Positions 28,312-36,525 of a stretch of DNA of 64,000 nucleotides are shown piece after piece; the first letter of the stretch is position 1, and every line of letters begins with the position of its first letter. A program made the position numbers and the translations under genes. The notes under the pieces are model-generated. The model was not told where the DNA came from. It made no database searches and saw nothing but the letters and a program-made list of their open reading frames with translations. The stretch is from Isoalcanivorax indicus (lineage in GTDB: Bacteria > Pseudomonadota > Gammaproteobacteria > Pseudomonadales > Alcanivoracaceae): the NCBI RefSeq assembly GCF_003259185.1, contig NZ_QGMP01000002.1, positions 1 through 64,000 of the forward strand, given 5' to 3'.

Positions 28312-28633
28312 TTTTCTCCAGCTCTTGTTATGTAGTAGCGCTACGTATTGCCAGCCTGCGCGCGTCCTGATTCGCGCATATCGCTACTGGCAACAGAACC
28401 GGTCGATAACTGGTATGGGGGCAGGACCCCCACAATGCCATCAGTTATTGCACGCTAGTTCTAATGACATGTTCTCAGGGGGGAAAGGCGTAGAGGTAGG
28501 TCGTATCAGGACAAAAAAGTTAACCTTGTCTTAACAAAAACGTGACGCAATCAACCTTTTTTGGAGGAAAACCCCCATTAAAACAGGAATTTAGTCCGAC
28601 AATAGAGGGGATAGACAGTATTGCGGTTTTTGT
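28312..28633. other. Non-coding region before the copy-3 operon
   Basis: This 322-base stretch separates the ubiI stop from the third barrel gene. It is AT-rich compared with its neighbours and I see no convincing gene in it. It contains the nested inverted repeat at 28406-28448, a second dyad TTGCCAG (28348-28354)/CTGGCAA (28387-28393), and a 7-bp dyad just after ubiI (ATAGACA/TGTCTAT) that lacks a T tract. It presumably holds the operon promoter. Confidence 0.6.
28406..28448. repeat. Nested inverted repeat in the copy-3 leader
   Basis: Outer arms ATAACTG (28406-28412) and CAGTTAT (28442-28448) enclose a second dyad, TGGGGG (28416-28421) and CCCCCA (28427-28432), with a 5-base loop. It lies 95-137 bases upstream of the barrel start codon. 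It could be a 5' leader structure or an operator. Confidence 0.5.
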
Positions 28634-29842
28634 CTATTTGCGCGCCAGACGAGGCAGATCACCCTGTCTACCGAGGGCTTCACGCGCCAACAGCTGCTTG
28701 ACGGGCACCAGGCGGTTCACCCAGCGCATGCCGGTATTCCGGGCCCAGCGCAGCTCCAGGGCATTGGCTTCGAACAGTGCCTTGATACCCGACAGCGCCC
28801 TGAGCATCAGGGCATTATGCCCCCAGCGGCGGCGTTGGTAGCGATTCAGCGCCGCGGCATGCCATGCGGGCAGGCCGCGTGACAGGGAGCGCTGCATCTC
28901 TTCCGCCAGCACGGCGGCATCCAGCAATCCCAGATTGATGCCCTGGCCCGCCAGAGGGTGGACAACGTGGGCGGCATCCCCGATCAACGCCAGACCCGGG
29001 CGCACATAGTCACTGGCGTGCAGGGTGCGAATCGGGATCACTTGCCGCGCCCCCTGAAAGCTGAGCGCCCCCAGACAGGCGTCGCTGGCCTGGGTCAGCG
29101 CCGCCTCGAACGCTTCGGGGGCCAGCGCCATCAGCCGTTCAGCTTCGCGAGGCCACAAGGACCAGACCAGGGAGCAATCCTGCCCATCGCCAGACAAAGG
29201 CAGTAATGCCAGCGGCCCCGACGTAAGGAAGCGCTGACGCGCACACCCGTCGTGCGGCATCGCACTGCGCAAGCTGCCCACGATGGCCACGTGCCCGGTG
29301 TCCTGGACGGGTGCCGGAATGCCAGCGGCGTCTCGCACCCGGGAACGGGCGCCATCCGCGCCAATCAGCAGCGGGGCCGACAGAACCCGGCCATCCTCCA
29401 GCGTCACCTGCCAGTGCTCGCCCTGACGGCGAATAGCCTGCGTACGCGTACGCGAAAGCCATTGCACGTTGGCCGGGCGCGCCCGGTACAGGGCCGCAAC
29501 CAGCGCATCATTTTCAACAATCCAGCCCAGCGCCTCCGCCTGCACCGAGCCTGCATCGAAGGTCACTTCACCCGTGCCGTCCCCATCCCAGACCTGCATA
29601 CGCTGGTACGCCTGGACCCGTGCCGCAGGCAACTGCGCCCAGGCACCCACCTGCGTCAGCATCCGCTGGCTCGCTTCCGTCAGCGCCGACACGCGCGGGT
29701 GCGGCGGCCCTTCGGGCATGACCGGCTCGGGGGCGGCATCCAGCACCGTCACGCGCAGCCCCGAATCACCGAGTGCGGCAGCCAGCATGCCGCCGGCCAT
29801 CCCGCCCCCTACAATCAACACGTCCACGCCGTCAGCCTCCAT
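28634..29842 (-). CDS. ubiI: UbiI-like FAD-dependent ubiquinone-biosynthesis hydroxylase
   Basis: This 402-residue flavoprotein monooxygenase has an N-terminal FAD-binding GxGxxG (VLIVGGGMAGG) and the downstream GADGARSRVRDAAG block. The flavin-ribityl motif is LALIGDAAHVVHPLAGQGINLG. E. coli UbiI catalyses the C5 hydroxylation in ubiquinone synthesis. The order pepP-ubiH-ubiI matches E. coli. The start at 29842 (MEADGVD) overlaps the end of ubiH by 11 bases and gives the family length; a further 11 upstream codons are possible but lie deeper inside ubiH. Assignment between ubiI and other Ubi hydroxylases rests mainly on gene order. Confidence 0.85.
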   Translation of the reverse strand: MEADGVDVLIVGGGMAGGMLAAALGDSGLRVTVLDAAPEPVMPEGPPHPRVSALTEASQRMLTQVGAWAQLPAARVQAYQRMQVWDGDGTGEVTFDAGSVQAEALGWIVENDALVAALYRARPANVQWLSRTRTQAIRRQGEHWQVTLEDGRVLSAPLLIGADGARSRVRDAAGIPAPVQDTGHVAIVGSLRSAMPHDGCARQRFLTSGPLALLPLSGDGQDCSLVWSLWPREAERLMALAPEAFEAALTQASDACLGALSFQGARQVIPIRTLHASDYVRPGLALIGDAAHVVHPLAGQGINLGLLDAAVLAEEMQRSLSRGLPAWHAAALNRYQRRRWGHNALMLRALSGIKALFEANALELRWARNTGMRWVNRLVPVKQLLAREALGRQGDLPRLARK

Positions 29843-31034
29843 TGGCCAGCCCCATCGCACGCGCCGCAAAACCACTGCGCAGGCCAGGCAGAATATCCAG
29901 CGCTACCAGTCCAAGCTGGCGGGTATGGGCAAACGGGCCAAAACGCACCCGGAACAGCTCCGGCACCCAGCGAGAGGCCTGCCGGATCAATGCCTGATCG
30001 GCGGCACGGCCTTCCGCGTAGCGCTGCAACAGCGCGATATCGCCGGGGGTGCCGGTATCACCGAGGGTATCGGCCAGCCGCGCCAGGTCGCGCAAGGTCA
30101 GATTGAACCCCTGCCCGGCCACCGGGTGCAGACTGTGGGCCGCGTTGCCTACCACCACGCCATGGGGCACGTACTGGGCACAGGCTTCCGTCAGGATCAG
30201 TGGGTAGCGCTGACGCTCGCCGATGCGGGCGAAACGCCCCAGACGATCCTCCCCGAAGGCCCCCTGCAACCGGGCCAGCAAGGCAGCCTCATCGAGCGCC
30301 GCCAGCTCGTCGATGAACGCCCGCGGGCCGGTCCAGACCAGTGCCATACGCGCCTGCGGCAACGGCAACAGTGCCAACGGCCCGGTATCGAGAAAGCGTT
30401 CCCAGGCCACACCGGCAGCGGCTGCCGGCGCCTGCCCCAGGGCGACATTGGCAATCAGGGCGTCGTGACCGAGATCGTGATGCCGGGCGCTGATGGCCAT
30501 GGCATCCCGCACCCGCGAGCGGGCCCCGTCTGCCGCCACCAGCAGCGCGCAGGTCAGGGTAGTGGGGCTGCTGTCGTGGGTCAGGGTAACAGCGTAGCCA
30601 CCGGCCTGGCGGCGCACGCTGTTCACCGTGGCAGGGGCGATCAGCCGCAGGCCCTCATCGCGCCGCGCGGCCTCCAGCAGCACCTGCCCCAGCCAGCGAT
30701 TTTCCACCACCGCCCCCAGCCGCGGCAGTCCTTCTTCTTCAGCGCGTATGCGCGTCTGCCCGAGACGGCCACGCCGGGACACATCCACACTCAGAATCGA
30801 AGCGGCTCTGGACAGCAGGGTGTCTTCCAGGCCCAGTGACGCCAGCAGCGCCAGGGAGCCGGCCGACAAGGCCGTGCTGCGGGCATCAAAGCTCGGTGTA
30901 TCGAGCGCGCCCCCCTCTGCCAGCGGCGCCGCTTCCACCAGGGTGACCGACGGCTGCCCGGCACGACGCCACAACAGCGCCAGCGCCAGACCGGCCATGC
31001 CCCCCCCCACAATGACGATACCCTGGTGGCTCAT
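29832..31034 (-). CDS. ubiH: UbiH-like 2-octaprenyl-6-methoxyphenol hydroxylase
   Basis: This 400-residue FAD monooxygenase is homologous to the adjacent ubiI product. It shows IVIVGGGMAGLALAL at the N-terminus, FDARSTALS near residue 49, ADGARSRVRDAM and GNAAHSLHPVAGQGFNLTLRD in the third FAD motif. It should hydroxylate C1 of the ubiquinone ring precursor at the inner membrane. Its start overlaps the pepP stop by four bases (ATGA) and its stop overlaps ubiI, so pepP, ubiH and ubiI form one translationally coupled unit. Confidence 0.88.
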   Translation of the reverse strand: MSHQGIVIVGGGMAGLALALLWRRAGQPSVTLVEAAPLAEGGALDTPSFDARSTALSAGSLALLASLGLEDTLLSRAASILSVDVSRRGRLGQTRIRAEEEGLPRLGAVVENRWLGQVLLEAARRDEGLRLIAPATVNSVRRQAGGYAVTLTHDSSPTTLTCALLVAADGARSRVRDAMAISARHHDLGHDALIANVALGQAPAAAAGVAWERFLDTGPLALLPLPQARMALVWTGPRAFIDELAALDEAALLARLQGAFGEDRLGRFARIGERQRYPLILTEACAQYVPHGVVVGNAAHSLHPVAGQGFNLTLRDLARLADTLGDTGTPGDIALLQRYAEGRAADQALIRQASRWVPELFRVRFGPFAHTRQLGLVALDILPGLRSGFAARAMGLANGG

Positions 31035-32365
31035 GCGCGACGCTGCCGTTTCTGGCCCGCCATCAGTGCCTCGATGTCAGCCACGGTTTTCGGCACATCT
31101 GCGGTAAGCACCTCGTGACCGTCACGGGTCAACGCCACATCATCCTCGATGCGAATGCCGATGCCCCGCCAGCGTGCTTCCACGGCCTCGTTGTCCGGTG
31201 CCACGTACAGCCCCGGCTCCACGGTCAGCACCATGCCGGGCTCCAGCACACGCCAGGCATCCTGAACCCGGTAATCGCCCACATCGTGGACATCCAGCCC
31301 CAGCCAATGGCCAGTACGGTGCATGAAGAACGGCTTGTAGGCCTCGGTGTCGATCAACTCGCTGACATCGCCCTTGAGCAATCCCAGATCACGCAGGCCC
31401 TGAGTCAGCACCGTCAACGCCGCCTCATGAAACGCGTTCCAGTGCTGCCCCGGGTACACCTCTGCGATCGCGGCATCCTGCGCGGCCAGCACCACCTCGT
31501 AAAGCGCCTGCTGCTCACGGCTGAAACGGCCATTGACCGGAAAAGTACGGGTGATGTCGCTGGCATAGCTGTGCAGCTCACAGCCGGCATCCACCAGTAC
31601 CAGATCACCGTCACGCAACTTGTCGTTGTTGCTGATGTAATGCAGCACGCAGGCGTTGGCACCGCCGCCGACAATCGACGGGTAGGCGGGCGAGCGGGCA
31701 CCATTGCGCATGAACTCATGCAGGTATTCAGCTTCCAGTTGGTATTCGTACATACCCGGCTGCACCGCCTGCATGGCGCGCACATGGGCCGCTGCAGCTA
31801 TTTCACCGGCACGGCGCATGACTTTCAGTTCGGCCGCCGACTTGTACAACCGCATGTCATGCAGCAGGTGCGTCAGCGCCAGAAATTCGCCCGGTGGATG
31901 CGCGCCACTGCGCACCTTGGCGCGAATGCTGTTGACCCAGCTCATGACGTGCCGGTCAAACTCCGCATCACGACCCAGGTCGTAATAGACCCGTTCGCGC
32001 CCCTCGATCAGGCCGGGCAGGATTTCGTCGATATCGTTGATCGGGAAGGCATCGTCCGCCCCGTACTCCGCCACTGCGCCCTCCGGCCCGGCCCGGTAGC
32101 CGTTCCAGATTTCCATGGTGCGATCACGTTCGCGGCAGAACAGCACAAACTCACCGTGCTCGCGGCCCGGAATCAGGGCCATCACCGCCTCCGGCTCCGG
32201 AAAACCGCTCAGATACCAGAAATCACTGTCCTGCCGATACGGATGCTCGACATCACGGTTGCGGGTACGCTCAGGCGCCGCCGGCAGAATGGCGATGCTG
32301 TTCTCTTCCATCTGCGCCATCAGCTCACGGCGACGACGGGCAAATTCCTGACGGGAAATCGACAT
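31031..32365 (-). CDS. pepP: Xaa-Pro aminopeptidase P
   Basis: This 444-residue dinuclear metallopeptidase removes N-terminal residues preceding proline. The pita-bread metal ligands are all visible: Asp259 (LVDAG), Asp270 (YASDITRTFP), His353 (RTGHWLGLDVHDVG), Glu383 (TVEPGLYV) and Glu407 (GIRIEDDV). The N-terminal aminopeptidase-P domain contains YRQDSDFWYLSGFPEPEAV. E. coli PepP has 441 residues. The gene lies 20 bases downstream of ygfB, and its stop overlaps ubiH. A ribosome-binding site (AGGAGAG) lies just before the ATG. Confidence 0.95.
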   Translation of the reverse strand: MSISRQEFARRRRELMAQMEENSIAILPAAPERTRNRDVEHPYRQDSDFWYLSGFPEPEAVMALIPGREHGEFVLFCRERDRTMEIWNGYRAGPEGAVAEYGADDAFPINDIDEILPGLIEGRERVYYDLGRDAEFDRHVMSWVNSIRAKVRSGAHPPGEFLALTHLLHDMRLYKSAAELKVMRRAGEIAAAAHVRAMQAVQPGMYEYQLEAEYLHEFMRNGARSPAYPSIVGGGANACVLHYISNNDKLRDGDLVLVDAGCELHSYASDITRTFPVNGRFSREQQALYEVVLAAQDAAIAEVYPGQHWNAFHEAALTVLTQGLRDLGLLKGDVSELIDTEAYKPFFMHRTGHWLGLDVHDVGDYRVQDAWRVLEPGMVLTVEPGLYVAPDNEAVEARWRGIGIRIEDDVALTRDGHEVLTADVPKTVADIEALMAGQKRQRRA

Positions 32366-32385
32366 GCTCTCTCCTGCGCTCCGGC

Positions 32386-32970
32386 TCAGTGTGTCACCGG
32401 GGGCGTATCGCCCCGGGCCTTGCGCTCGCGGGCCATCACCATCTCGGTAAACACCATCAGTGCGGCCATGCGGGTGTGCTCGGCAATCTGCGCAAACATG
32501 GATTCTTCATCATCACTGTTCTCTTCCGGCAGGCCCACCTGGCTGATAGCCGCCAGGTCCGACAACGCCTCTTGCAGCCCGGCGGGCAACTCGCTGTCAC
32601 GCAACCCGGCACTGCCGGTGCCAAAACCCACCAGGAACCCCTCGCACCACTGCGCCAGGGCCGCCACCCGCTGGCCCAGCTCTTCCGCATCATCGGGCAA
32701 CAGCAGGACCAGCTCCATGTCGTCGCCGGCCAGGCCCTCGGCGGCCAGGTCTCTCAGGGTCAACAATGTCGACGAGACGGTGGCAGGCCACTGGCCGCCC
32801 AGTTCAGCATGCGCACCCAGCACGCCCAGCAGTTCGGCATCGTGGCCGCCACTGCCGGTGCTCAGCAAACCGCAGATCACACCGTGCAGTTCTGCCGGGC
32901 TATGTCGCACGCCGGACTGGCCAAGGGCATCCACAAGGGGTTCGAAGTAGTCGGCGGTGCCTTTTGTCAT
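32386..32970 (-). CDS. ygfB: UPF0149 family protein YgfB
   Basis: This 194-residue cytoplasmic protein of the YgfB/UPF0149 family is identified by LHGVICGLL near residue 28, by the helical acidic layout (EGLAGDDMELVLLLPDDAEEL), and by its position upstream of pepP-ubiH. In Pseudomonas, YgfB has been linked to regulation of beta-lactamase and amidase expression; that role is not evident here. It is the first gene of the ygfB-pepP-ubiH-ubiI unit and diverges from the ZapB-like gene, with 94 bases between the start codons. Confidence 0.88.
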   Translation of the reverse strand: MTKGTADYFEPLVDALGQSGVRHSPAELHGVICGLLSTGSGGHDAELLGVLGAHAELGGQWPATVSSTLLTLRDLAAEGLAGDDMELVLLLPDDAEELGQRVAALAQWCEGFLVGFGTGSAGLRDSELPAGLQEALSDLAAISQVGLPEENSDDEESMFAQIAEHTRMAALMVFTEMVMARERKARGDTPPVTH

Positions 32971-32994
32971 GAAATCTTCCTGTGTCGGGGCGCG

Positions 32995-33023
32995 TTGACC
33001 CCCTGCGGGGCCGTCTCTATAGT
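32995..33023 (+). promoter_or_regulatory. Sigma-70 promoter for the zapB-like/zapA unit
   Basis: TTGACC at 32995-33000 and TATAGT at 33018-33023 are separated by exactly 17 bases, close to the sigma-70 consensus. Transcription would begin near 33030, about 35 bases before the start codon at 33065. Confidence 0.75.
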
Positions 33024-33064
33024 ACAGGCGGGGGATTCCTTAGGATAACAGTGCGCACTCTGCC

Positions 33065-33277
33065 ATGAAATCGGAAGATCAGCTTCGGCAACTGGAAGCC
33101 CGCGTTGAGGAACTGGTAAGCATCAGTGCCCGACTGCGCGAAGAAAACCAGACCTTGCATGCGCGCGAGTTGCGATTGCTCGAGGAACGCGCCCAGTTGC
33201 TTAAAAAGAACGACGTGGCCAAGGCCAAGGTCGAAGCCATCATCACCCGCCTCAAATCCCTGGAGCAGGAATCATGA
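33065..33277 (+). CDS. Small coiled-coil protein, TIGR02449 family (ZapB-like)
   Basis: This 70-residue protein is almost entirely a predicted coiled coil (QLRQLEARVEELVSISARLR...LLEERAQLLKKND...). The size, heptad pattern and position directly before zapA match the small TIGR02449 proteins of Pseudomonas and relatives. A role in division-ring assembly analogous to ZapB is inferred from context. Its stop codon overlaps the zapA start by four bases (ATGA), so the two are translationally coupled. Confidence 0.85.
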   Translation: MKSEDQLRQLEARVEELVSISARLREENQTLHARELRLLEERAQLLKKNDVAKAKVEAIITRLKSLEQES

Positions 33278-33585
33278 GCGAATCGGATTCCGTTGTCGTG
33301 CATCTGCTGGACAAGGAATACCGCGTGGCCTGCCCACCGGGAGAGCGCGACAATCTGCTGCGCGCCGCCCGGCATCTTGATCAGCAGATGCGCGAGGTCC
33401 GTGACGCCAACGTGATCGGCCTGGAGCGCATTGCCGTCATGACCGCACTGAACCTGGCACATGAGCTGTTGCAAACGTCGTCCGCCCTGCAGCAACAGCC
33501 CGACAATGAGCGCCTCGCCAAGCTGCTGGGCAAGGTGGATGCGGAAATTCACGCTTATCACCGCCTGCAGGAAAGTCGCCTCTGA
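33274..33585 (+). CDS. zapA: Cell division protein ZapA
   Basis: This 103-residue protein has the ZapA N-terminal segment VVVHLLDKEYRVACPPGERDNLLRAARHLDQQM and a C-terminal helix that forms antiparallel coiled-coil tetramers. ZapA crosslinks FtsZ filaments at midcell. The length is typical (about 100-109). It is coupled to the upstream ZapB-like gene and followed 34 bases later by 6S RNA, the usual gammaproteobacterial order zapA-ssrS-fau. Confidence 0.93.
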   Translation: MSESDSVVVHLLDKEYRVACPPGERDNLLRAARHLDQQMREVRDANVIGLERIAVMTALNLAHELLQTSSALQQQPDNERLAKLLGKVDAEIHAYHRLQESRL

Positions 33586-33611
33586 CACCCCGGGCAGCGC
33601 CCTGATATACT
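33582..33611 (+). promoter_or_regulatory. Sigma-70 promoter for 6S RNA
   Basis: CTGACA at 33582-33587 (overlapping the zapA stop) and TATACT at 33606-33611 are spaced by 18 bases. Initiation would fall near 33618-33620, at the base of the 6S RNA closing stem. Confidence 0.65.
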
Positions 33612-33619
33612 GATCCTGT

Positions 33620-33804
33620 GTTCCCTGGTGTACAGGCCAGCCAGGCGATGTCCCTGAGCCGATGTTTTACTTACCGGGGGCGAATACTGGCGGGTCTGTG
33701 TGCATGTCCGCATCCTTGCGGAAAGCCTGAAGACTCGCCTGACGCCACCACCTTGAACCGCAGGGTTCAAGGGCCAAGCCACGGCAGCGGTACCACCGGG
33801 GAAC
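33620..33804 (+). ncRNA. ssrS: 6S RNA
   Basis: This approximately 185-nt RNA binds sigma-70 RNA polymerase and reduces transcription in stationary phase. The ends pair (GTTCCCTGGTGTAC with GTACCACCGGGGAAC). The interior carries the conserved GTCCCTGAGCCGATGTTT block and the 3' hairpin CCTTGAACC...GGGTTCAAGGG seen in E. coli and Pseudomonas 6S RNA. It lies between zapA and fau as in most gammaproteobacteria. The ends are estimated from the closing stem. Confidence 0.95.
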
Positions 33805-33826
33805 ACTATTTTCTGCAGGATCCGCC

Positions 33827-34441
33827 ATGCCGACTCCGGACCTCACCCCCGCACAACGCCACACACGCCGCACCCTGCGCCAGCATCTGCGCCAGCGACG
33901 CCGTGCCCTGACCCCCGGTGCACAGGACGCCGCCGCCCGCGCGCTGGCACAGCAACTTTCCCGTCTGCCCGCCCTGCGCAACGCCCGGCGTATCGCCGTT
34001 TATCAAAGCGCCGATGGTGAAATTGATCCGCAAGCCCTGTTCCGGCAGTCCGGCTGGCGCCATCGCGACCTGGCCCTGCCAGCGCTCCCGGCCGTTGGCG
34101 CAGGCCCGCTGACCTTCATACGCTGGAACCACCGCACCCGCCTGCGCCTGAACCGCTTTGGCATCAGCGAACCTCGCCCCGACCGTCGACACGCCATGCC
34201 GGCCTGGACCCAGGACGTGGTGCTGCTGCCATTGGTGGCCTTCGACAGAGAGGGAAACAGACTGGGAATGGGGGGCGGCTTCTACGATCGCACACTGGCA
34301 GACCTGGCGCGTCGGCCGCGCCGGCCACTGCTGCTGGGCGTCGCACACCATTTTCAGGGCGTGGACAGACTGCCAGCGGCACCCTGGGATGTGCCGCTGG
34401 ACGGGATCGTCACAGACAGAGAGTACTTCGTTACCGGGTGA
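33827..34441 (+). CDS. fau: 5-formyltetrahydrofolate cyclo-ligase
   Basis: This 204-residue cytoplasmic enzyme converts 5-formyl-THF to 5,10-methenyl-THF using ATP. The basic N-terminal helix (TRRTLRQHLRQRRRAL) and the glycine-rich motif GNRLGMGGGFYDRTL are diagnostic. So is the VPLDGIVTDREYF ending. It follows 6S RNA by 22 bases and may be cotranscribed with it. Its last 11 bases overlap the end of a convergent small membrane-protein gene. Folate metabolism also links it to gcvT and metF in this window. Confidence 0.95.
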   Translation: MPTPDLTPAQRHTRRTLRQHLRQRRRALTPGAQDAAARALAQQLSRLPALRNARRIAVYQSADGEIDPQALFRQSGWRHRDLALPALPAVGAGPLTFIRWNHRTRLRLNRFGISEPRPDRRHAMPAWTQDVVLLPLVAFDREGNRLGMGGGFYDRTLADLARRPRRPLLLGVAHHFQGVDRLPAAPWDVPLDGIVTDREYFVTG

Positions 34442-34583
34442 CGGTAACGCTCTTCACGCCAGCACTGACCGCCATCTGATCATGACGCGACTCATTGCCA
34501 CCGTAGGTCAGGCTGCTCACCAGCACGCCCAGACCGAAAATCACTGCCAGAATTACCAATGCATCAGGTTTTTTCTTGTTCAT
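34431..34583 (-). CDS. Small membrane protein, 50 residues
   Basis: The product has a basic N-terminus (MNKKKPDA), one hydrophobic helix (LVILAVIFGLGVLVSSL, about residues 9-25) and a polar tail ending VKSVTVTR. I do not recognise it. An ATG four codons upstream (34595) is possible; both starts have weak ribosome-binding sites. A longer frame reaching 34742 lacks a credible start. The gene converges on fau with an 11-base overlap. The dyads at 34801-34853 lie in its long upstream region. Confidence 0.5.
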   Translation of the reverse strand: MNKKKPDALVILAVIFGLGVLVSSLTYGGNESRHDQMAVSAGVKSVTVTR

Positions 34584-34800
34584 CGCTTCAGGCATCCCCG
34601 CGCCTTGTTGTTCAACATATTCACTACGCCCTTGGTCCAGGCAAATCCCTGCCTGCAAAAGTGATGCCACCCAAACGCCCTGTGGCATACGAATACCGGC
34701 CTGCAACGCCGGGTAAGAAAGACTACCGGTATGTGACAGCACACAACCGGAACGGGTTCAAAAAATGAACAATTTGGGACCGCAAGTCAAGGGGTTAGGC

Positions 34801-34817
34801 CGAATCTCTGAGATTCG
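34801..34817. repeat. 17-bp perfect palindrome
   Basis: CGAATCTC, one base, GAGATTCG form a perfect dyad between ilvA and the small membrane-protein gene. No T tract follows on the minus strand, so it is not a clear terminator for ilvA. Confidence 0.55.
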
Positions 34818-34837
34818 ACCTTATATTTTGCGCGCAA

Positions 34838-34853
34838 CTGTCATTTTGGACAG
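34838..34853. promoter_or_regulatory. LexA-box-like dyad
   Basis: The sequence fits CTGT-N8-ACAG, the E. coli LexA half-site spacing, but the centre is not the usual TA-rich spacer. It lies 11 bases downstream of the ilvA stop and about 255 bases from the small membrane-protein start, so direct regulation is doubtful. It may be only an ilvA 3' hairpin. Confidence 0.25.
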
Positions 34854-34864
34854 TGAGCGACGCG

Positions 34865-36382
34865 TCAACGCAGGAAGAGCTGATAGGCCGGATTATCGCT
34901 CTCTTCGGTCATCGGGTAGGGCACATCGCGCAGGTCCTTGCGCAAACGGGCCTCTTCCCCGGCAGACACCTGGAAGCCCACCAGCACCCGCCCGTAGGCC
35001 GCACCGTGATTGCGGTAATGGAACAGGCTGATGTTCCAGTGGCTGCCCAGGGACATGAGGAACTTCAGCAGCGCCCCCGGACGTTCCGGGAACTGCACCC
35101 GATAGAGCATCTCACCGGGGTCGGAAGCCATGGCGCGGCCACCCACCAGATGGCGAATATGCAGCTTCGCCATTTCATTACCGGTCATGTCGACCACCGG
35201 ATAGTTCTTGTCCTGCAACGACCTCAGCAACGAGGACAGGTCATCCGAGCCGGGACGAATCTGCACGCCGACAAATATCGTGGCGTCACGTGCATCGCGA
35301 TAACGGTAATTGAACTCGGTGATGGCGCGTCGCCCCAGCGCCTGGCAGAACTGCCGGAAGCTGCCGGGCCGCTCCGGAATGGTCACCGCCAGGATCGCCT
35401 CGCGCTGCTCACCCACCTCGGCGCGCTCGGAAATATGCCGCAGCCGATCGAAGTTCACATTGGCGCCACTGTGCACCGCCACCAGCGTCTTGCCTTCGGC
35501 ACCATGCCGACTGACCCAGTTCTTCAGGCCCGCCAGCGCCAGCGCGCCCGCCGGTTCGGCGATGGAACGGGTATCTTCAAAGATGTCTTTTACCGCCGCA
35601 CAGATTTCGTCGGTATTGGCGGTGATCACTTCGTCCACGCACTTGCGCAGCACCCGGAAGGTCTCCTTGCCCACCTGCTTGACCGCCACACCGTCGGCAA
35701 ACAGACCGACTTCCGGCAGGACCACACGGCGCTGCTTCTCCATCGCCGCCTTGAAGCAGGCTGCATCCTCCGGCTCCACCGCCACGATGCGCACATCCGG
35801 GCGCAGGTACTTGATGTACGCCGCCACACCCGCCGCCAGGCCACCGCCGCCCACCGGCAGAAACACGGCATCAATGGGCCCCGTGTGCTGGCGCAGTATC
35901 TCCATGCCCACAGTGCCCTGGCCGGCAATCACCTCGGGGTCGTCATAGGGGTGCACAAAGGTCAGCTGGTCACGCGCCTCCAGCTCGCGGGCATGGGCCA
36001 GGGCCTCATCGAAGCTGTCACCATGCAGCACGACCTTGCCACCCCGTTCGCGCACCGAACGCACCTTGATCTCGGGCGTGGTGCGAGGCATCACGATCAC
36101 CGCCTTGAGACCCAGGAAACCGGCGGCCAGCGCGACGCCCTGGGCATGATTGCCTGCAGAGGCGCAGATAACCCCGCGCTGTTGCTGGGCTGGCGTCAGG
36201 CCGGCGATCTTGTTGTAGGCCCCTCGCAACTTGAAGGAGAAGACCGGCTGCAGGTCTTCCCGCTTCAGCAGCACACGGTTGTTCAGACGACGGGAAATCA
36301 GGCCGACTTCATGCAACGGGCTTTCTATGGCCACGTCATAAACGCGGGCCTGCAGAATCTTCTTGATGTAGCGGTCCGGCAT
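34865..36382 (-). CDS. ilvA: Biosynthetic threonine ammonia-lyase
   Basis: This 505-residue PLP enzyme deaminates threonine to 2-oxobutanoate, the first step of isoleucine synthesis. The PLP lysine is Lys51 in SFKLRGAYNK; SAGNHAQGVAL and the PLP-phosphate loop PVGGGGLAAGV follow. The C-terminal 170 residues form two ACT-like regulatory domains, the biosynthetic isoleucine-inhibited form. The start at 36382 (MPDRYIKKIL) was preferred because it fits the family length; the longer frame adds 42 low-complexity Arg-rich residues. It diverges from rpiA, a pairing also found in pseudomonads. Confidence 0.94.
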   Translation of the reverse strand: MPDRYIKKILQARVYDVAIESPLHEVGLISRRLNNRVLLKREDLQPVFSFKLRGAYNKIAGLTPAQQQRGVICASAGNHAQGVALAAGFLGLKAVIVMPRTTPEIKVRSVRERGGKVVLHGDSFDEALAHARELEARDQLTFVHPYDDPEVIAGQGTVGMEILRQHTGPIDAVFLPVGGGGLAAGVAAYIKYLRPDVRIVAVEPEDAACFKAAMEKQRRVVLPEVGLFADGVAVKQVGKETFRVLRKCVDEVITANTDEICAAVKDIFEDTRSIAEPAGALALAGLKNWVSRHGAEGKTLVAVHSGANVNFDRLRHISERAEVGEQREAILAVTIPERPGSFRQFCQALGRRAITEFNYRYRDARDATIFVGVQIRPGSDDLSSLLRSLQDKNYPVVDMTGNEMAKLHIRHLVGGRAMASDPGEMLYRVQFPERPGALLKFLMSLGSHWNISLFHYRNHGAAYGRVLVGFQVSAGEEARLRKDLRDVPYPMTEESDNPAYQLFLR

Positions 36383-36525
36383 GATACGAGCCTGATTTTT
36401 CCGTCGGAAGGAGAAGGATTGTACAGGGCGGCGACCTGTTGCGCCTACCAGCATGACCCGGACGCGCGGCTGCCGTAAACTGGGCACCCGAAGATGACAC
36501 ACCACCACTACCCGGATGGGCCCTC

